A DNA stretch of 53,520 nucleotides from DATCDE01 sp038252405. Lineage in GTDB: Bacteria > Actinomycetota > Actinomycetes > Prado026. A model generated the notes under the pieces. The model searched no databases and was not told the DNA's origin. It saw nothing but the letters and a program-made list of their open reading frames with translations. The stretch lies in the NCBI GenBank assembly GCA_038252405.1, contig JBBSAJ010000016.1:1-53520 (forward strand), read 5' to 3'. Both the position numbers and the translations under genes were made by a program. This document shows, one piece after another, positions 8,081 to 18,646 of the stretch. Each line of letters starts with the position of its first letter. Position 1 is the first letter of the stretch.

Positions 8081-8881
8081 CGGCTGGTGGCCACCGACCT
8101 GGACGGCACGGTCGTGGGCCACGACGGCACCGTGTCGGGGCGCACGGTGGCCGCGCTGGCCGCGGTCGAGGACGCCGGGGCCCCGCTCGTCCTGGTCACC
8201 GGACGGCCGCCGCGCTGGATGCGTCCCGTCGTCGAGGCCACCGGCCACCGCGGGGTCGCCATCTGTGCCAACGGCGGCGTCGTCTACGACCTGCACACCG
8301 AGCGGATCCTCGAGGCGTTCCTGCTCCCGGTGGACGCCGGCCAGGAGGCGGTCCGCCGGATCCGCGAGGTGATGCCGCGCGCGTCCTTCGCCGTGGAGAC
8401 GGGCGCCGGCTTCTCCCCCGACCCGGCCTACCGGCCCCGCTGGGACGCGACCGACCGGCTGCGGGTCGCCCCGGCCGAGGAGCTGGTCGCTGTCCCCGTC
8501 GTCAAGCTGCTCGTGCGCGACGAGGACAGCGACGGGGACGCCATGCTCGCGCTCGCCCGGCAGGCGCTGGGCGGCCTGGTCGAGGTCACCCACTCCAACC
8601 CCGACGACTGCCTGCTGGAGATCTCCGCCCTGGGGGTCAGCAAGGCGACCACGCTGGCCAGGGTCGCCGCCGAGCACGGCGTCGAGGCCGCCGAGGTCCT
8701 CGCGTTCGGCGACCAGCCGAACGACCTGCCGATGCTGGCCTGGGCCGGCACCGCCTACGCGGTGGCCAACGCCCACCCCGAGGTGCTCGCGGCCGTGCCG
8801 CTGCACACCGCCTCGGTCGACGAGGACGGCGTCGCGCAGGTGCTGGAGAGCCTCCTCGCCAGCGGCGACCTGCGCCGATAG
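8078..8881 (+). CDS. Cof-type HAD-IIB family phosphatase, start inside a repeat
   Basis: 267 residues. Motif I is LVATDLDGTVVGHDG, motif II LVTGRPPRW, motif III ALGVSKATTLARVA, and motif IV FGDQPNDLPMLAWAG, with a IIB cap between. The substrate is unknown. ATG 8078 is chosen because the HAD fold starts at once; the frame extends up to 8033 but only through repeat sequence. Both the ATG and the Shine-Dalgarno (AGAAGGG, 7 nt upstream) belong to the family A element. It is a paralogue-like neighbour of the 7145 gene but clearly diverged. Confidence 0.87.
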   Translation: MRLVATDLDGTVVGHDGTVSGRTVAALAAVEDAGAPLVLVTGRPPRWMRPVVEATGHRGVAICANGGVVYDLHTERILEAFLLPVDAGQEAVRRIREVMPRASFAVETGAGFSPDPAYRPRWDATDRLRVAPAEELVAVPVVKLLVRDEDSDGDAMLALARQALGGLVEVTHSNPDDCLLEISALGVSKATTLARVAAEHGVEAAEVLAFGDQPNDLPMLAWAGTAYAVANAHPEVLAAVPLHTASVDEDGVAQVLESLLASGDLRR

Positions 8882-8884
8882 CCT
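8879..8884 (+). promoter_or_regulatory. -10 box of a leaderless ABC-ATPase promoter
   Basis: TAGCCT overlaps the stop of the HAD gene and ends 6 nt before the GTG start at 8891. There is no Shine-Dalgarno. Confidence 0.5.
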
Positions 8885-8890
8885 CCCCGG

Positions 8891-9808
8891 GTGCCCGTCA
8901 TCGAGGTCTCCGGCGCGCGCAAGACCTACCGCCGTCGCCGCCGACCACCGGAGCGGGCGCTCGACGGCCTCGACCTGGTCGTCGACGAGGGCGGCGTGCA
9001 CGGCTTCCTGGGTCCGAACGGCTCGGGCAAGACCACCACGATCCGGATGCTGCTCGGCCTGGTCAGCGGCGACGCCGGTGAGCTGCGGCTGCTCGGCCGC
9101 CCGGTCCCCGACCAGCTGCCGGCCGTGGTGGGCGACGTCGGCTCGTTGGTTGAGACGCCGCTGTTCTTCCCCACCTTCAGCGGACGCCGCAACCTCGAGC
9201 TGCTCGCCCTCACCGCGGGGGTGGCCAAGCCCCGGATCGAGGAGTGCCTGGAGACCGTCGGGCTGCGCGACCGGGCCGACGACGCCGTCAAGGGCTACTC
9301 GCTCGGCATGAAGCAGCGGCTGGGCATCGCGGCCGCGCTGCTCAAGGGCCCCCGGCTGCTCATCCTGGACGAGCCGTCCAACGGCCTGGACCCCGCCGGC
9401 ATCGTCGAGATGCGTGAGCTGGTGCGCCGGCTCGGGTCCGACGGCCGGAGCACCGTGTTCTTGTCGTCACACCTGCTCGGTGAGGTGCAGCAGGTCTGCG
9501 ACCACGTGACGATCCTGGCCCGGGGCCGCTGCGTCACCAGCGGGCCGGTCGCCGAGGTGCTGGCCGGCCGGGACACCGGCGACGTCCGGCTGCGCCTGGA
9601 CGACCCGGCCGCGGGCCAGGCCGTCCTCGAGGCGGCCGGCTACACGGTGACCTCGCTCGGCGACGCGTGGCGGGTGCACGCGGTGCCCGACCCGGCGGCG
9701 GTCACCCGGCTGCTCGCCGAGCACGGTCTGTACCTGTCCGAGCTGTCCCCGATCAGCGCCGACCTGGAGAGCGTGTTCCTCGAGCTGACCAGGGACGCGT
9801 CGTTGTGA
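8891..9808 (+). CDS. ABC transporter ATP-binding protein
   Basis: 305 residues. Walker A is GPNGSGKTTTIRML, the signature is YSLGMKQRLGIA, Walker B is RLLILDEPSNGLDPAG, and the H-loop is FLSSHLLGEV. The C-terminal extension of about 80 residues, with the GRDTGDVRLRLDDP segment, is typical of DrrA/CcmA/NatA-like ATPases of two-component exporters. It pairs with the permease that follows through a GTGA overlap. Substrate unknown; drug or lipid export and bacitracin-type resistance are common roles. Confidence 0.93.
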   Translation: MPVIEVSGARKTYRRRRRPPERALDGLDLVVDEGGVHGFLGPNGSGKTTTIRMLLGLVSGDAGELRLLGRPVPDQLPAVVGDVGSLVETPLFFPTFSGRRNLELLALTAGVAKPRIEECLETVGLRDRADDAVKGYSLGMKQRLGIAAALLKGPRLLILDEPSNGLDPAGIVEMRELVRRLGSDGRSTVFLSSHLLGEVQQVCDHVTILARGRCVTSGPVAEVLAGRDTGDVRLRLDDPAAGQAVLEAAGYTVTSLGDAWRVHAVPDPAAVTRLLAEHGLYLSELSPISADLESVFLELTRDASL

Positions 9809-10785
9809 GCGCGACCGAGGTGATGACCGGGACGGCGGTCACCCGGCGCCCGTCGCTGCTGCGCGCGGAGGTGCTGCGGATCCGCTCCCGCCGCCTGGTC
9901 CGGCTGCTGCTGGCCCTCGGCTACGCGCTGATCGTCGTGGCGTTCGTCATCACCTTGGTCAACACCGGCAACCCCACCGCGGCCGAGCGGTCGGCCGCCC
10001 AGACCCAGGCCGACCAGCTGGTGGCCCAGTGCCGGGCCGACCCGAACGTGCCGGCCGACCAGAAGGACCAGGTCTGCCAGGGGTTCACCGCCGAGCAGTT
10101 CCTGCACACCCGGCCGTTCGACCTCAGCGGCCTGCCCAGCGGAGCGCTCGCGGTGGGCGCGGGTTTCGCCGCGCTGGCCTTCATCATCGGTGCGTCCAGC
10201 GGTGGCGCGGAGTGGACCGCGAAGACGCTGCCGGCGCTGCTCACCTGGGAGCCGCGGCGGGTCCGGGTCACCCTCACCAAGGTGGCCGTCCTGGTGGCCA
10301 CCGTCCTGCTGGCGACGGTGCTGGCCGAGCTGCTGTGGACCGGGCTCGGCTCGGCGCTGGTGTCGCTGCGCGGCTCCTGGTCACCGCGGCCGGACCGGTT
10401 CTGGGGCGACCTGCTGGACACCCAGCTGCGGGCCGTGCTGCTGGCCGGGCTGGCCGCCGCGGGCGGGTACGCGCTGGCCAACCTGATCCGCAACACCGGG
10501 GCGGCGCTGGGTCTGGCCTTCGTCTACTTCGCGGTGGTGGAGAACGCCGTCCGGGTGCTGTGGCACTGGGCCCAGCAGTGGCTGGTCATGGAGAACGTCA
10601 CGGCGCTGGTGCAGCGCCACGGCGTCGACGTGGTCATCTCGCAGCAGCTCGACCCGGCCACCGGCGGCTACACCAGCGTGGTCGTGCACCTGACGAACCT
10701 GCGCGCGGGGCTCACCCTGGCCGTCTACACCGCTGTCGCCGTGCTGGTCGCCGCCGTCGTGTTCCGGCGCCGCGACCTCACCTGA
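9805..10785 (+). CDS. ABC-2 type transporter permease
   Basis: 326 residues from GTG 9805, overlapping the ATPase stop; an ATG at 9823 is an alternative start. Hydrophobic segments lie at about residues 26-50, 110-135, 150-180, 210-250 and 295-320, with basic turns such as TWEPRRVRVTLTK. A hydrophilic loop of about 60 residues follows the first helix. This is the membrane half of the exporter begun at 8891. It ends only 16 bp from the convergent bpa gene. Confidence 0.88.
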   Translation: MSATEVMTGTAVTRRPSLLRAEVLRIRSRRLVRLLLALGYALIVVAFVITLVNTGNPTAAERSAAQTQADQLVAQCRADPNVPADQKDQVCQGFTAEQFLHTRPFDLSGLPSGALAVGAGFAALAFIIGASSGGAEWTAKTLPALLTWEPRRVRVTLTKVAVLVATVLLATVLAELLWTGLGSALVSLRGSWSPRPDRFWGDLLDTQLRAVLLAGLAAAGGYALANLIRNTGAALGLAFVYFAVVENAVRVLWHWAQQWLVMENVTALVQRHGVDVVISQQLDPATGGYTSVVVHLTNLRAGLTLAVYTAVAVLVAAVVFRRRDLT

Positions 10786-10801
10786 CCGGCCGCAGGACGG
10801 A

Positions 10802-11356
10802 CTACAGGTACGGGCCGTTCGAGCGCCGCGGACCTTGCTCCTCCTGCTGCTCGGGGCCCTCGGTCCCGGCCGGCAGGGCGCGGCGGCGCATCTCCTCGAA
10901 CTGCGCCCGCGCGGCCATCTGCTGGGCGAACAGCGCGGTCTGGATGCCGTGGAACAGCCCCTCCAGCCAGCCGACCAGCTGGGCCTGCGCGATCCGCAGC
11001 TCGGCCTCGGACGGAATGGTGTCCTCGCCGAACGGCAGCGCCAGCCGGTCCAGCTCCTCGACCAGCTCGGGGGCCAGCCCGCTCTCCAGCTCCTGGATCG
11101 AGCGGCGGTGGATGTCGCGCAGCCGGGCCCGGCCGGCCTCGTCCAGCGGCGCCTGACGCACCTCGTCGAGCAGCTGCTTGATCATGCTGCCGATCCGCAT
11201 CACCTTGGCCGGCTGCTCGACCAGGTCCGCGACCGAGGCCACCTGCTCGCTGTCGTCGTCCTGGGCCTCGCCGGCGGGCACCCCGCCCAGCACGCCGAGC
11301 GGCTGGCCGTCCGGTCCCACGACGACGATCTGGGCGTCCGCGTCCGACTCGTTCAT
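10802..11356 (-). CDS. bpa: Bpa, bacterial proteasome activator (ATP-independent)
   Basis: The protein carries SVADLVEQPAKVMRIGSMIK, then LRDIHRRSIQELESGLAPEL, then ELRIAQAQLVGWLEGLFHGI and QTALFAQQMAARAQ. It aligns through its length with what I recall of the M. tuberculosis Bpa (Rv3780) core. It ends GPYL, equivalent to the GQYL tail that docks on the 20S proteasome alpha ring and opens the gate. It forms a dodecameric ring that feeds unfolded proteins to the proteasome. ATG 11356 is preferred (184 residues); ATG 11374 is possible. The proteasome genes are not in this window. Confidence 0.95.
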   Translation of the reverse strand: MNESDADAQIVVVGPDGQPLGVLGGVPAGEAQDDDSEQVASVADLVEQPAKVMRIGSMIKQLLDEVRQAPLDEAGRARLRDIHRRSIQELESGLAPELVEELDRLALPFGEDTIPSEAELRIAQAQLVGWLEGLFHGIQTALFAQQMAARAQFEEMRRRALPAGTEGPEQQEEQGPRRSNGPYL

Positions 11357-11398
11357 GCGCCCATCCAACCTCATGAGGGTGGACGCCGGTACCTGAGG

Positions 11399-12385
11399 TC
11401 AGGCCCCGACCGACAGGACCACCTTGCCGACGACCGCACCCGCCTCGACCAGCCGGTGCGCCTCGGCTGCCTGGTCGACCGGGAGCACCCGGTCCACCAC
11501 CGGGACCACCCGGCCGGACTCCAGCAGCGGCCACACGTGCTCGCGCACCGACCGCACGATCGCGGCCTTCTCCGCGTCCGGGCGGGCCCGCAGGGTGGTG
11601 CCCAGCACCGCAGCCCGCTTGCCCATGAGCTGGCCCAGGTCCAGCTCGGCCCGGGCGCCACCCTGCAGGCCGATCACCACGAGCCGGCCGTTCACCGCCA
11701 GCGCCGCCACGTTGCGGGCCAGGTAGGCGGCGCCCATGAGGTCGAGGATCACGTCCGCGCCGTGACCGTCGGTCGCGGCCCGCAGCGACTCGACGAAGTC
11801 CTGCTCGTGGTAGTCGATGCCGATGTCCGCGCCGAGCGCGTGGCAGCGGTCCAGCTTGGCCGCGGAGCCCGCCGTCACCGCGACCCGGGCACCGGCGGCC
11901 TTGGCCAGCTGGATCGCCAGGGTGCCGATGCCGGACCCGCCGCCGTGCACCAGCAGCGTCTCCCCGGGACGCAGCGCGGCCAGCATGAACACGTTCGACC
12001 ACACCGTGCACGCGACCTCCGGCAGGCCGGCCGCAGCGACCAGGTCGACCCCGGACGGCACCGGCAGCAGGTGCGCGGCCGGCGCCAGCACCTGCTCGGC
12101 GTACCCGCCGCCCGGGAGCAGCGCGCAGACCTGGTCGCCGACGGACCAGCCGTCGGCCTCGGGGCCCACCGCGGCGACCGTCCCCGAGCACTCCAGCCCC
12201 GGGTACGGCGGCGCGCCCGGCGGCGGCGGGTAGTGGCCCTGCCGCTGCAGCAGGTCGGCCCGGTTGACCGCCGTGGCTGCCACCCGCAGCAGCACCTGGC
12301 CGGCCCCCGGCGCGGGCGGGTCGGGGACCTCGTCCCAGCTGAGCATCTCGGGCCCGCCGGGCTCGGTGATCTGGACGGCGTGCAC
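11399..12385 (-). CDS. NAD(P)H quinone oxidoreductase, PIG3/zeta-crystallin-like MDR
   Basis: 328 residues of the zinc-less medium-chain dehydrogenase/reductase family. The N-terminal GroES-like domain has VNRADLLQRQGHYPPPPGAP, the TP53I3/PIG3 hallmark. The Rossmann domain has VHGGGSGIGTLAIQLAKAAG (about 140-160), which binds NADPH. It reduces quinones and probably protects against reactive carbonyls. The GTG start at 12385 is 9 bp after the K+ channel stop, with GGAG upstream. It is the fourth gene of a five-gene minus-strand run. Confidence 0.9.
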   Translation of the reverse strand: MHAVQITEPGGPEMLSWDEVPDPPAPGAGQVLLRVAATAVNRADLLQRQGHYPPPPGAPPYPGLECSGTVAAVGPEADGWSVGDQVCALLPGGGYAEQVLAPAAHLLPVPSGVDLVAAAGLPEVACTVWSNVFMLAALRPGETLLVHGGGSGIGTLAIQLAKAAGARVAVTAGSAAKLDRCHALGADIGIDYHEQDFVESLRAATDGHGADVILDLMGAAYLARNVAALAVNGRLVVIGLQGGARAELDLGQLMGKRAAVLGTTLRARPDAEKAAIVRSVREHVWPLLESGRVVPVVDRVLPVDQAAEAHRLVEAGAVVGKVVLSVGA

Positions 12386-12394
12386 GGGGGCTCC

Positions 12395-13480
12395 CTACTC
12401 CTGCTTCGACGGCGTGACGTCGGCGGGCTCGTCGTCCGCCGGGGCCTGGCGCACGACGACCACCCGGTCGCCGCGCTGGAACAGCTTGACCGACCTGTCG
12501 GTGAACCGGCTGACCGCCCCGTCGCGGATCACGGCCAGCACCATGTCGGCGCTCTCGGCCGGGGACCGGCCGAGCTCCTCGCGGGTGACCTCGCGCTCGA
12601 CCACCTCGAGCCCCTCCCCGGCCACCAGCAGGTCCTCCATGATCCCGCCGGCGACCGGTGAGGACACCGACAGTGCGAGCAGCCGCCCGGCCGCGGCCGC
12701 CGAGGTGATCACCGAGTCGGCGCCGCTCTGGTTGAGCAGCGCCACGTTGTCCGCCTCGCGCACCGCGCACACGATCCGGGTGCCCGGGTTGAGCCGCCGG
12801 GTGGTGAGCACCACGAGCACGGCGGTGTCGTCCCGGTGCGCCGAGACGATCACGTTGGCGGCGCGCTCCACCTCGGCGCGGCGCAGCACGTCCACCCGGG
12901 TGGCGTCGCCCATGACCCCGGCGACCCCCATCCGGTTGGCTTCGGCGATGGCATCGGCCGACGGGTCGATCACCACGATGCGAGACGCCGGCAGTCCGTC
13001 GTCCAGCAGGCCCTGCAGCGCGCTGCGCCCCTTGGTGCCGAAGCCGACGATCACGGTGTGGTCGTGCACGTGGGACCTCCAGCGGCTGACCCGGTAGTCG
13101 TGGCGGCTGCGGGCGGCCAGCACCTCGATGGTGGTGCCGACGAGCAGCACCAGGAAGGCGATCCGCAGCGGGGTGACGACCAGCACGTTGGTCAGCCGAG
13201 CGCCGTCGCTGACCGGGGTGATGTCGCCGTAGCCGGTCGTCGAGAGCGTGACCGTGGCGTAGTAGACGGCGTCCAGCAGGGACACCGTGCCGTCCGCGCT
13301 GTCCCGGTAGCCGCGCCGGTCCACCCAGACGATGGTCACCACCACGGCCAGCACGGCCAGCGCCAGCAGCAGCCGGATCACCACGGCCCGCAGCGGGCTG
13401 ATCGCCTTGCTCGGCAGCGCGAGGTCGACCCCCGGGCCGAGCGCCGGCGCCACCGCCGGTCCGCGCCGCACCCCCGCCAT
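12395..13480 (-). CDS. two-TM potassium channel with RCK (TrkA-N) domain
   Basis: 361 residues. TM1 lies at about 32-52, the pore helix leads to the selectivity filter TTGYGD (81-86), and TM2 at about 100-122. An RCK/TrkA-N Rossmann domain follows with VIVGFGTKGRSALQGLL and an acidic end of strand 2, IDPSADAIAEA. A C-terminal regulatory part extends to about 345. The layout resembles MthK/GsuK-type ligand-gated K+ channels of the inner membrane. A -10 box TAGGCT lies 6 nt before the ATG, inside the moeA stop region, so it can be transcribed separately from moeA. Confidence 0.92.
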   Translation of the reverse strand: MAGVRRGPAVAPALGPGVDLALPSKAISPLRAVVIRLLLALAVLAVVVTIVWVDRRGYRDSADGTVSLLDAVYYATVTLSTTGYGDITPVSDGARLTNVLVVTPLRIAFLVLLVGTTIEVLAARSRHDYRVSRWRSHVHDHTVIVGFGTKGRSALQGLLDDGLPASRIVVIDPSADAIAEANRMGVAGVMGDATRVDVLRRAEVERAANVIVSAHRDDTAVLVVLTTRRLNPGTRIVCAVREADNVALLNQSGADSVITSAAAAGRLLALSVSSPVAGGIMEDLLVAGEGLEVVEREVTREELGRSPAESADMVLAVIRDGAVSRFTDRSVKLFQRGDRVVVVRQAPADDEPADVTPSKQE

Positions 13481-13486
13481 GGTCCG

Positions 13487-13492
13487 AGCCTA
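13487..13492 (-). promoter_or_regulatory. -10 box of a leaderless K+ channel promoter
   Basis: Minus-strand TAGGCT includes the moeA TAG stop and ends 6 nt before the channel ATG at 13480. This suggests an internal promoter in the DUF6457-moeA-channel run. Confidence 0.45.
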
Positions 13493-14650
13493 GGCCGCGG
13501 GCAGCCGCAGCAGCCGGACGTCCGACCCGGTCCGCCCACCCGTCGGCGGGATCACCGCCATCGCGTCGGCGGTCACCAGCCCGCGCAGCATGGCCGGGCC
13601 GACGTGGTGCAGCGGGACGCCGCCGCGCACCGGGACCAGCCGGGTGTCGTGCGGATGGCCGGTGACGGTCTCGCGCAGCGTCATCCGCACGGGATCCGGC
13701 TCGAGGCGCCGCAGCAGCCCGCGCAGCACCGGCTCGGCGAGGGTGAGCAGCCCGGACACCGCCGCGAGCGGGTTGCCCGGCAGGCCGACGAGCGGCCGGC
13801 CGTCCGACAGCCGGGCGAGCAGCATCGGGTGCCCGGGCCGGACCGCGACGCCGTCGACGAGCAGCCGGGCGCCGGCCCGGGCGAGGACGGCGTGCAGGTG
13901 GTCGACCGGGCCGCGCGCGGTCGACCCGGTGGTCACGACCAGGTCGGCGTCGGCGCCGGCCAGGGCCGCGGCGAGCGCCTCGGCCGTGTCCGGCACCCGC
14001 TGCGGGCGGCACGCCTCGGCGCCGAGGGCGCCCAGCCAGCCGGGCAGCATCGGGCCGAGGGCGTCCCGGACCTGGCCGTCCCTGGCCACCCCGTCGTCCA
14101 GCAGCTCGTCGCCGAGGACCAGGATCTGGATCCGGGGTGGGACCACCACGGGCAGCCGGTCGTAGCCGGCCGCCGCCGCGAGCCCGAGCAGGGCGGGCGT
14201 GACGGGCGTGCCGGCGGCGGCCACCTCGTCGCCGGTACGGCACTCGCCGGCGGCCGGCCGCACGTCGGTGCCGACTGCCGGCCGTGGGCCGGTCAGCCGG
14301 GCGGCGTCCTCACGGCCGTCCTCACGGCCGTCCTCCCGGCGCAGCACCGCGTCCGCGCCGGGCGGGAGGCCGGCCCCGGTGGCGATGCGCACCGCGCAGC
14401 CCGCGGCCAGCGGCTGCGGCCGGGACCCCGCGAGCACGGTGCCGACCACCCGCCAGGGGCCCCCGCCGCGCACCGCCCAGCCGTCCATCGCCGACGTCGG
14501 CCACGGCGGCAGGTCGCTGCGCGCGGCCAGGGCGGCGGCCAGGGTGCGGCCCAGCGCCGCAGCGAGCGGCAGCTCGACGACCGGCAGCGGCTCGGCCGCC
14601 CGGCCGGCCTCCGCGGCGACCGTCCGGGCCTGCTCCCAGTCGCTCGTCAC
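13490..14650 (-). CDS. moeA: MoeA-like molybdopterin molybdotransferase (divergent)
   Basis: 386 residues. It has PPWPTSAMDGWAVRG (the conserved Asp of the AMDG motif) and GLPGNPLAAVSG. The usual TSGGVSxGxxD loop is replaced by TTGSTARGPVDHLH, which keeps only the Asp. The family inserts molybdate into adenylylated molybdopterin. A short in-frame triplication (RED-G-RED-G-RED) lies near residue 110. GTG 14650 is chosen because it overlaps the DUF6457 stop (GTGA) and matches the usual N-terminal length; the frame is open far upstream without homology. The altered loop leaves open a weak or changed activity. Confidence 0.82.
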   Translation of the reverse strand: MTSDWEQARTVAAEAGRAAEPLPVVELPLAAALGRTLAAALAARSDLPPWPTSAMDGWAVRGGGPWRVVGTVLAGSRPQPLAAGCAVRIATGAGLPPGADAVLRREDGREDGREDAARLTGPRPAVGTDVRPAAGECRTGDEVAAAGTPVTPALLGLAAAAGYDRLPVVVPPRIQILVLGDELLDDGVARDGQVRDALGPMLPGWLGALGAEACRPQRVPDTAEALAAALAGADADLVVTTGSTARGPVDHLHAVLARAGARLLVDGVAVRPGHPMLLARLSDGRPLVGLPGNPLAAVSGLLTLAEPVLRGLLRRLEPDPVRMTLRETVTGHPHDTRLVPVRGGVPLHHVGPAMLRGLVTADAMAVIPPTGGRTGSDVRLLRLPAA

Positions 14651-14916
14651 TCGGCGAGGTCGGGTGGCTGCGGCTGGTCCGGCGGCCAGGACAGCGCCAG
14701 CCGGCTGGCGGCCGCGGCGGCGTCGGCCACCGCCGCAGCGCCCCCGCCGCGCAGTGCGGCGGCGTAGCCGACGAGGAAGGTGGTGAGCGGCGCGGCCGGG
14801 CGGTCCACGTGGTGCGCGGCGTCGCGGGCCACGTCGAGCAGCAGCCGGACGTCGAGGTCCAGCGGGTCGAGGCCGAGCTCGGCGGCCAGCGCCGCCGTCC
14901 AGTCGTCCAGGGTCAT
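14647..14916 (-). CDS. DUF6457 family small protein
   Basis: 89 residues, starting MTLDDWTAALAAELGLDPLD and containing VARDAAHHVDRPAAPLTTFL, then VGYAAALRGG. This matches the small DUF6457 proteins that often accompany moeA or mobA in Actinobacteria; function unknown. It overlaps moeA by 4 bp, so it is probably made with it and linked to molybdenum cofactor assembly. It is first in a minus-strand run that continues to bpa. Confidence 0.75.
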   Translation of the reverse strand: MTLDDWTAALAAELGLDPLDLDVRLLLDVARDAAHHVDRPAAPLTTFLVGYAAALRGGGAAAVADAAAAASRLALSWPPDQPQPPDLAE

Positions 14917-14930
14917 GCCCCATCCTCTCG

Positions 14931-14982
14931 CGTCGTTGCCGGCGTGGTGGTCGCAATAACAGCCCGAGGGCCTGCAACGACG
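14931..14982. repeat. family B palindromic element, degenerate copy
   Basis: Perfect 9-bp arms CGTCGTTGC and GCAACGACG enclose the core GGTCGCAATAACAGCCC. That core differs at two positions from GGTCGCGATAGCAGCCC in the copy at 36395. It lies between the divergent DUF6457 and carboxyltransferase genes, touching the promoter of the latter. Confidence 0.7.
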
Positions 14983-14984
14983 GC

Positions 14985-15008
14985 GAAGTTGAGGCTAGTG
15001 TCAACTTC
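14985..15008 (+). promoter_or_regulatory. operator palindrome over the leaderless promoter of the acyl-CoA operon
   Basis: GAAGTTGA (14985-14992) and TCAACTTC (15001-15008) form a perfect 8-bp inverted repeat around GGCTAGTG, directly abutting the GTG start at 15009. The -10 box TAGTGT (14996-15001) lies in its centre, 7 nt before GTG. A repressor bound here would block initiation. The TetR protein encoded fourth in the operon is the obvious candidate (inference). Confidence 0.7.
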
Positions 15009-16603
<1,595 letters not shown>

Positions 16604-16607
<4 letters not shown>

Positions 16608-18646
16608 GCGCCGTGACCCAGCCACCCGCCGTCCCCCTCACCCGGCTGCTCGTCGCCAACCGCGGCGAGATCGCCCGCCGGGTGTTCCGCACCGCGCACG
16701 AGCTCGGCCTGGCCACCGTCGCGGTCTACAGCGACCCGGACGCCGGCGAGCCGTTCGTCCGCGAGGCCGACACCGCGGTCCGGCTGCCCGGGACCGCCGC
16801 GGCCGAGACCTACCTGGACGCGGCCGCGGTCGTCGCCGCGGCACACCGCGCCGGCGCCGACGCCGTGCACCCCGGCTACGGGTTCCTTGCCGAGAACGCC
16901 GACTTCGCCCGGGCCGTGCTGGACGCCGGACTGGTGTGGGTCGGGCCGACCCCGGAGTCCATCCGGGCCATGGGCTCGAAGGTGGCCGCCAAGCGGCTGG
17001 CCGCCGCGGCGGGGGTGCCGCTGGCGCCGTCCGCCGAGCTGACCACCGACGACCCGGCGGACTGGGCGGTGGCCGGAGCGGAGGTCGGTTTCCCTTTGCT
17101 GGTGAAGGCTTCCGCGGGTGGCGGCGGCAAGGGCATGCGGCTGGTCGGCACGGCCGCCGGCCTGGTCGACGCGATCGAGGGCGCCCGCCGCGAGGCCGCG
17201 TCGGCGTTCGGCGACCCCACGGTGTTCCTCGAGCGGTACCTCGCGGGCGCGCGGCACGTCGAGGTCCAGGTGGTCGGCGACACCCAAGGCACGCTCACCC
17301 ACCTGTTCGAGCGGGAGTGCTCGATCCAGCGGCGGCACCAGAAGATCGTCGAGGAGTCGCCCTCGCCGGGGACCACCCCGGCCACCCTGGCCCGGATGCT
17401 TGGGGCGGCCGTGGCGCTGGCCCGCGCCGTCGACTACGTCGGGGTCGGCACCGTGGAGTTCCTGGTCGCCGGCGCGGGCGAGGCCCAGGAGTTCTTCTTC
17501 CTGGAGATGAACACCCGGCTGCAGGTGGAGCACCCGGTCACCGAGGAGACCACGCTCGAGGACCTCGTCGCCCTGCAGCTGGCGGTGGCCCAGGGGCGGC
17601 CGCTGCCGGCGTCCCTGCTGGCGCCGACCCGCAGCGGCCACGCGATCGAGGTCCGGCTCTACGCCGAGGACCCGGCCGCGGGTTTCCTGCCCTCGACCGG
17701 CGGCCTGCTGCTGCTCGAGCCCGCGGGCGACCCGCAGGTGCGCTGGGAGTCCGGGGTCGAGACCGGCAGCCTCGTCTCGCCGTACTACGACCCCCTGCTG
17801 GCCAAGGTGGTCGTGGCCGCCGAGACCCGGGAGCAGGCCGCCCGGGTGCTGGCCCGCGAGCTGCGCGGCACCCGCATCCACGGGCTGCGCACCAACCGGG
17901 ACTCGCTGGTGGCGATCCTCGAGTCCGCGGCGTTCCTCGCCGGCGAGACCCCGACCGACTTCCTTGACCGGCAGCCCGGGCTGCTCGACCCCGCCGTCCC
18001 GGACGACGTGCGCCGGGCGCACCTGGCGGCGGCCACGCTGCACGGGGTGCGCCGTACCCGGGCCGCGGCGCCGCTGCTGCGCTTCGCCCCGGCCGGCTGG
18101 CGCAACGTGCCCGCGGTCCGGCCGTCGGTGTCCTTCGGGGTGGACGGACAGCCGGTGCGGGTGACCTACCTGGAGCGGCCGGACGGCACGGCCACCGTGG
18201 GCATCGACGGGACCGACCACGAGGCCCGGGTGGTCGGCTCGGGTGCGGACTGGATCGACCTCGAGCTGGACGGGCTGCGCCGCCGGCACCGGGTCGCCCA
18301 CCACGACGGGCTGGTCTGCGTGGACGGCGGCGGCTGGGCCAGCGAGCTGCCCGTGCTGCCCCGGTTCGCCGACCACAGCGGCGAGGCCGCCGCGCGGGGC
18401 CCGGCCGCGCCGATGCCCGGCACCATCACGGTGGTGGCCGTGGCGGCCGGGGACCGGGTGACCGCCGGCCAGCTGCTCGTCGTCCTGGAGGCGATGAAGA
18501 TGGAGCACCGGATCACCGCGGACGCCGACGGCGTGGTCGCCGAGGTCCCGGTCGCCGTGGGCGACTCGGTCGACGCGCACCAGGTGGTCGTCGTCCTCGA
18601 GGCCGGGCTGGGCGACGGCCAGGCGGACGGCGACGTCGATGCGTGA
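16604..18646 (+). CDS. acyl-CoA carboxylase biotin carboxylase/BCCP (alpha) subunit
   Basis: 680 residues. The biotin carboxylase domain begins TRLLVANRGEIARRVFRTA and includes the ATP loop KASAGGGGKGMRLV, HVEVQVVGD, ECSIQRRHQKIVEE and FLEMNTRLQVEHPVTE. A middle linker (about 450-590) follows, then a C-terminal biotinyl domain with EAMKMEH, in which Lys632 is the biotin site. This is the MCC-alpha/AtuF arrangement. It is a cytosolic ATP-dependent enzyme partnering the beta subunit. Start GTG 16604 overlaps the upstream stop; GTG 16613 is an alternative. It overlaps the next gene by 8 bp. Confidence 0.93.

Noticed and set aside
10725..14243. A 1172-codon open frame on the minus strand
   Set aside because: It runs out of frame across bpa, the oxidoreductase, the channel and moeA, all of which have strong family motifs. 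Its own translation is Arg/Gly/Pro-rich, typical of shadow frames in GC-rich DNA.
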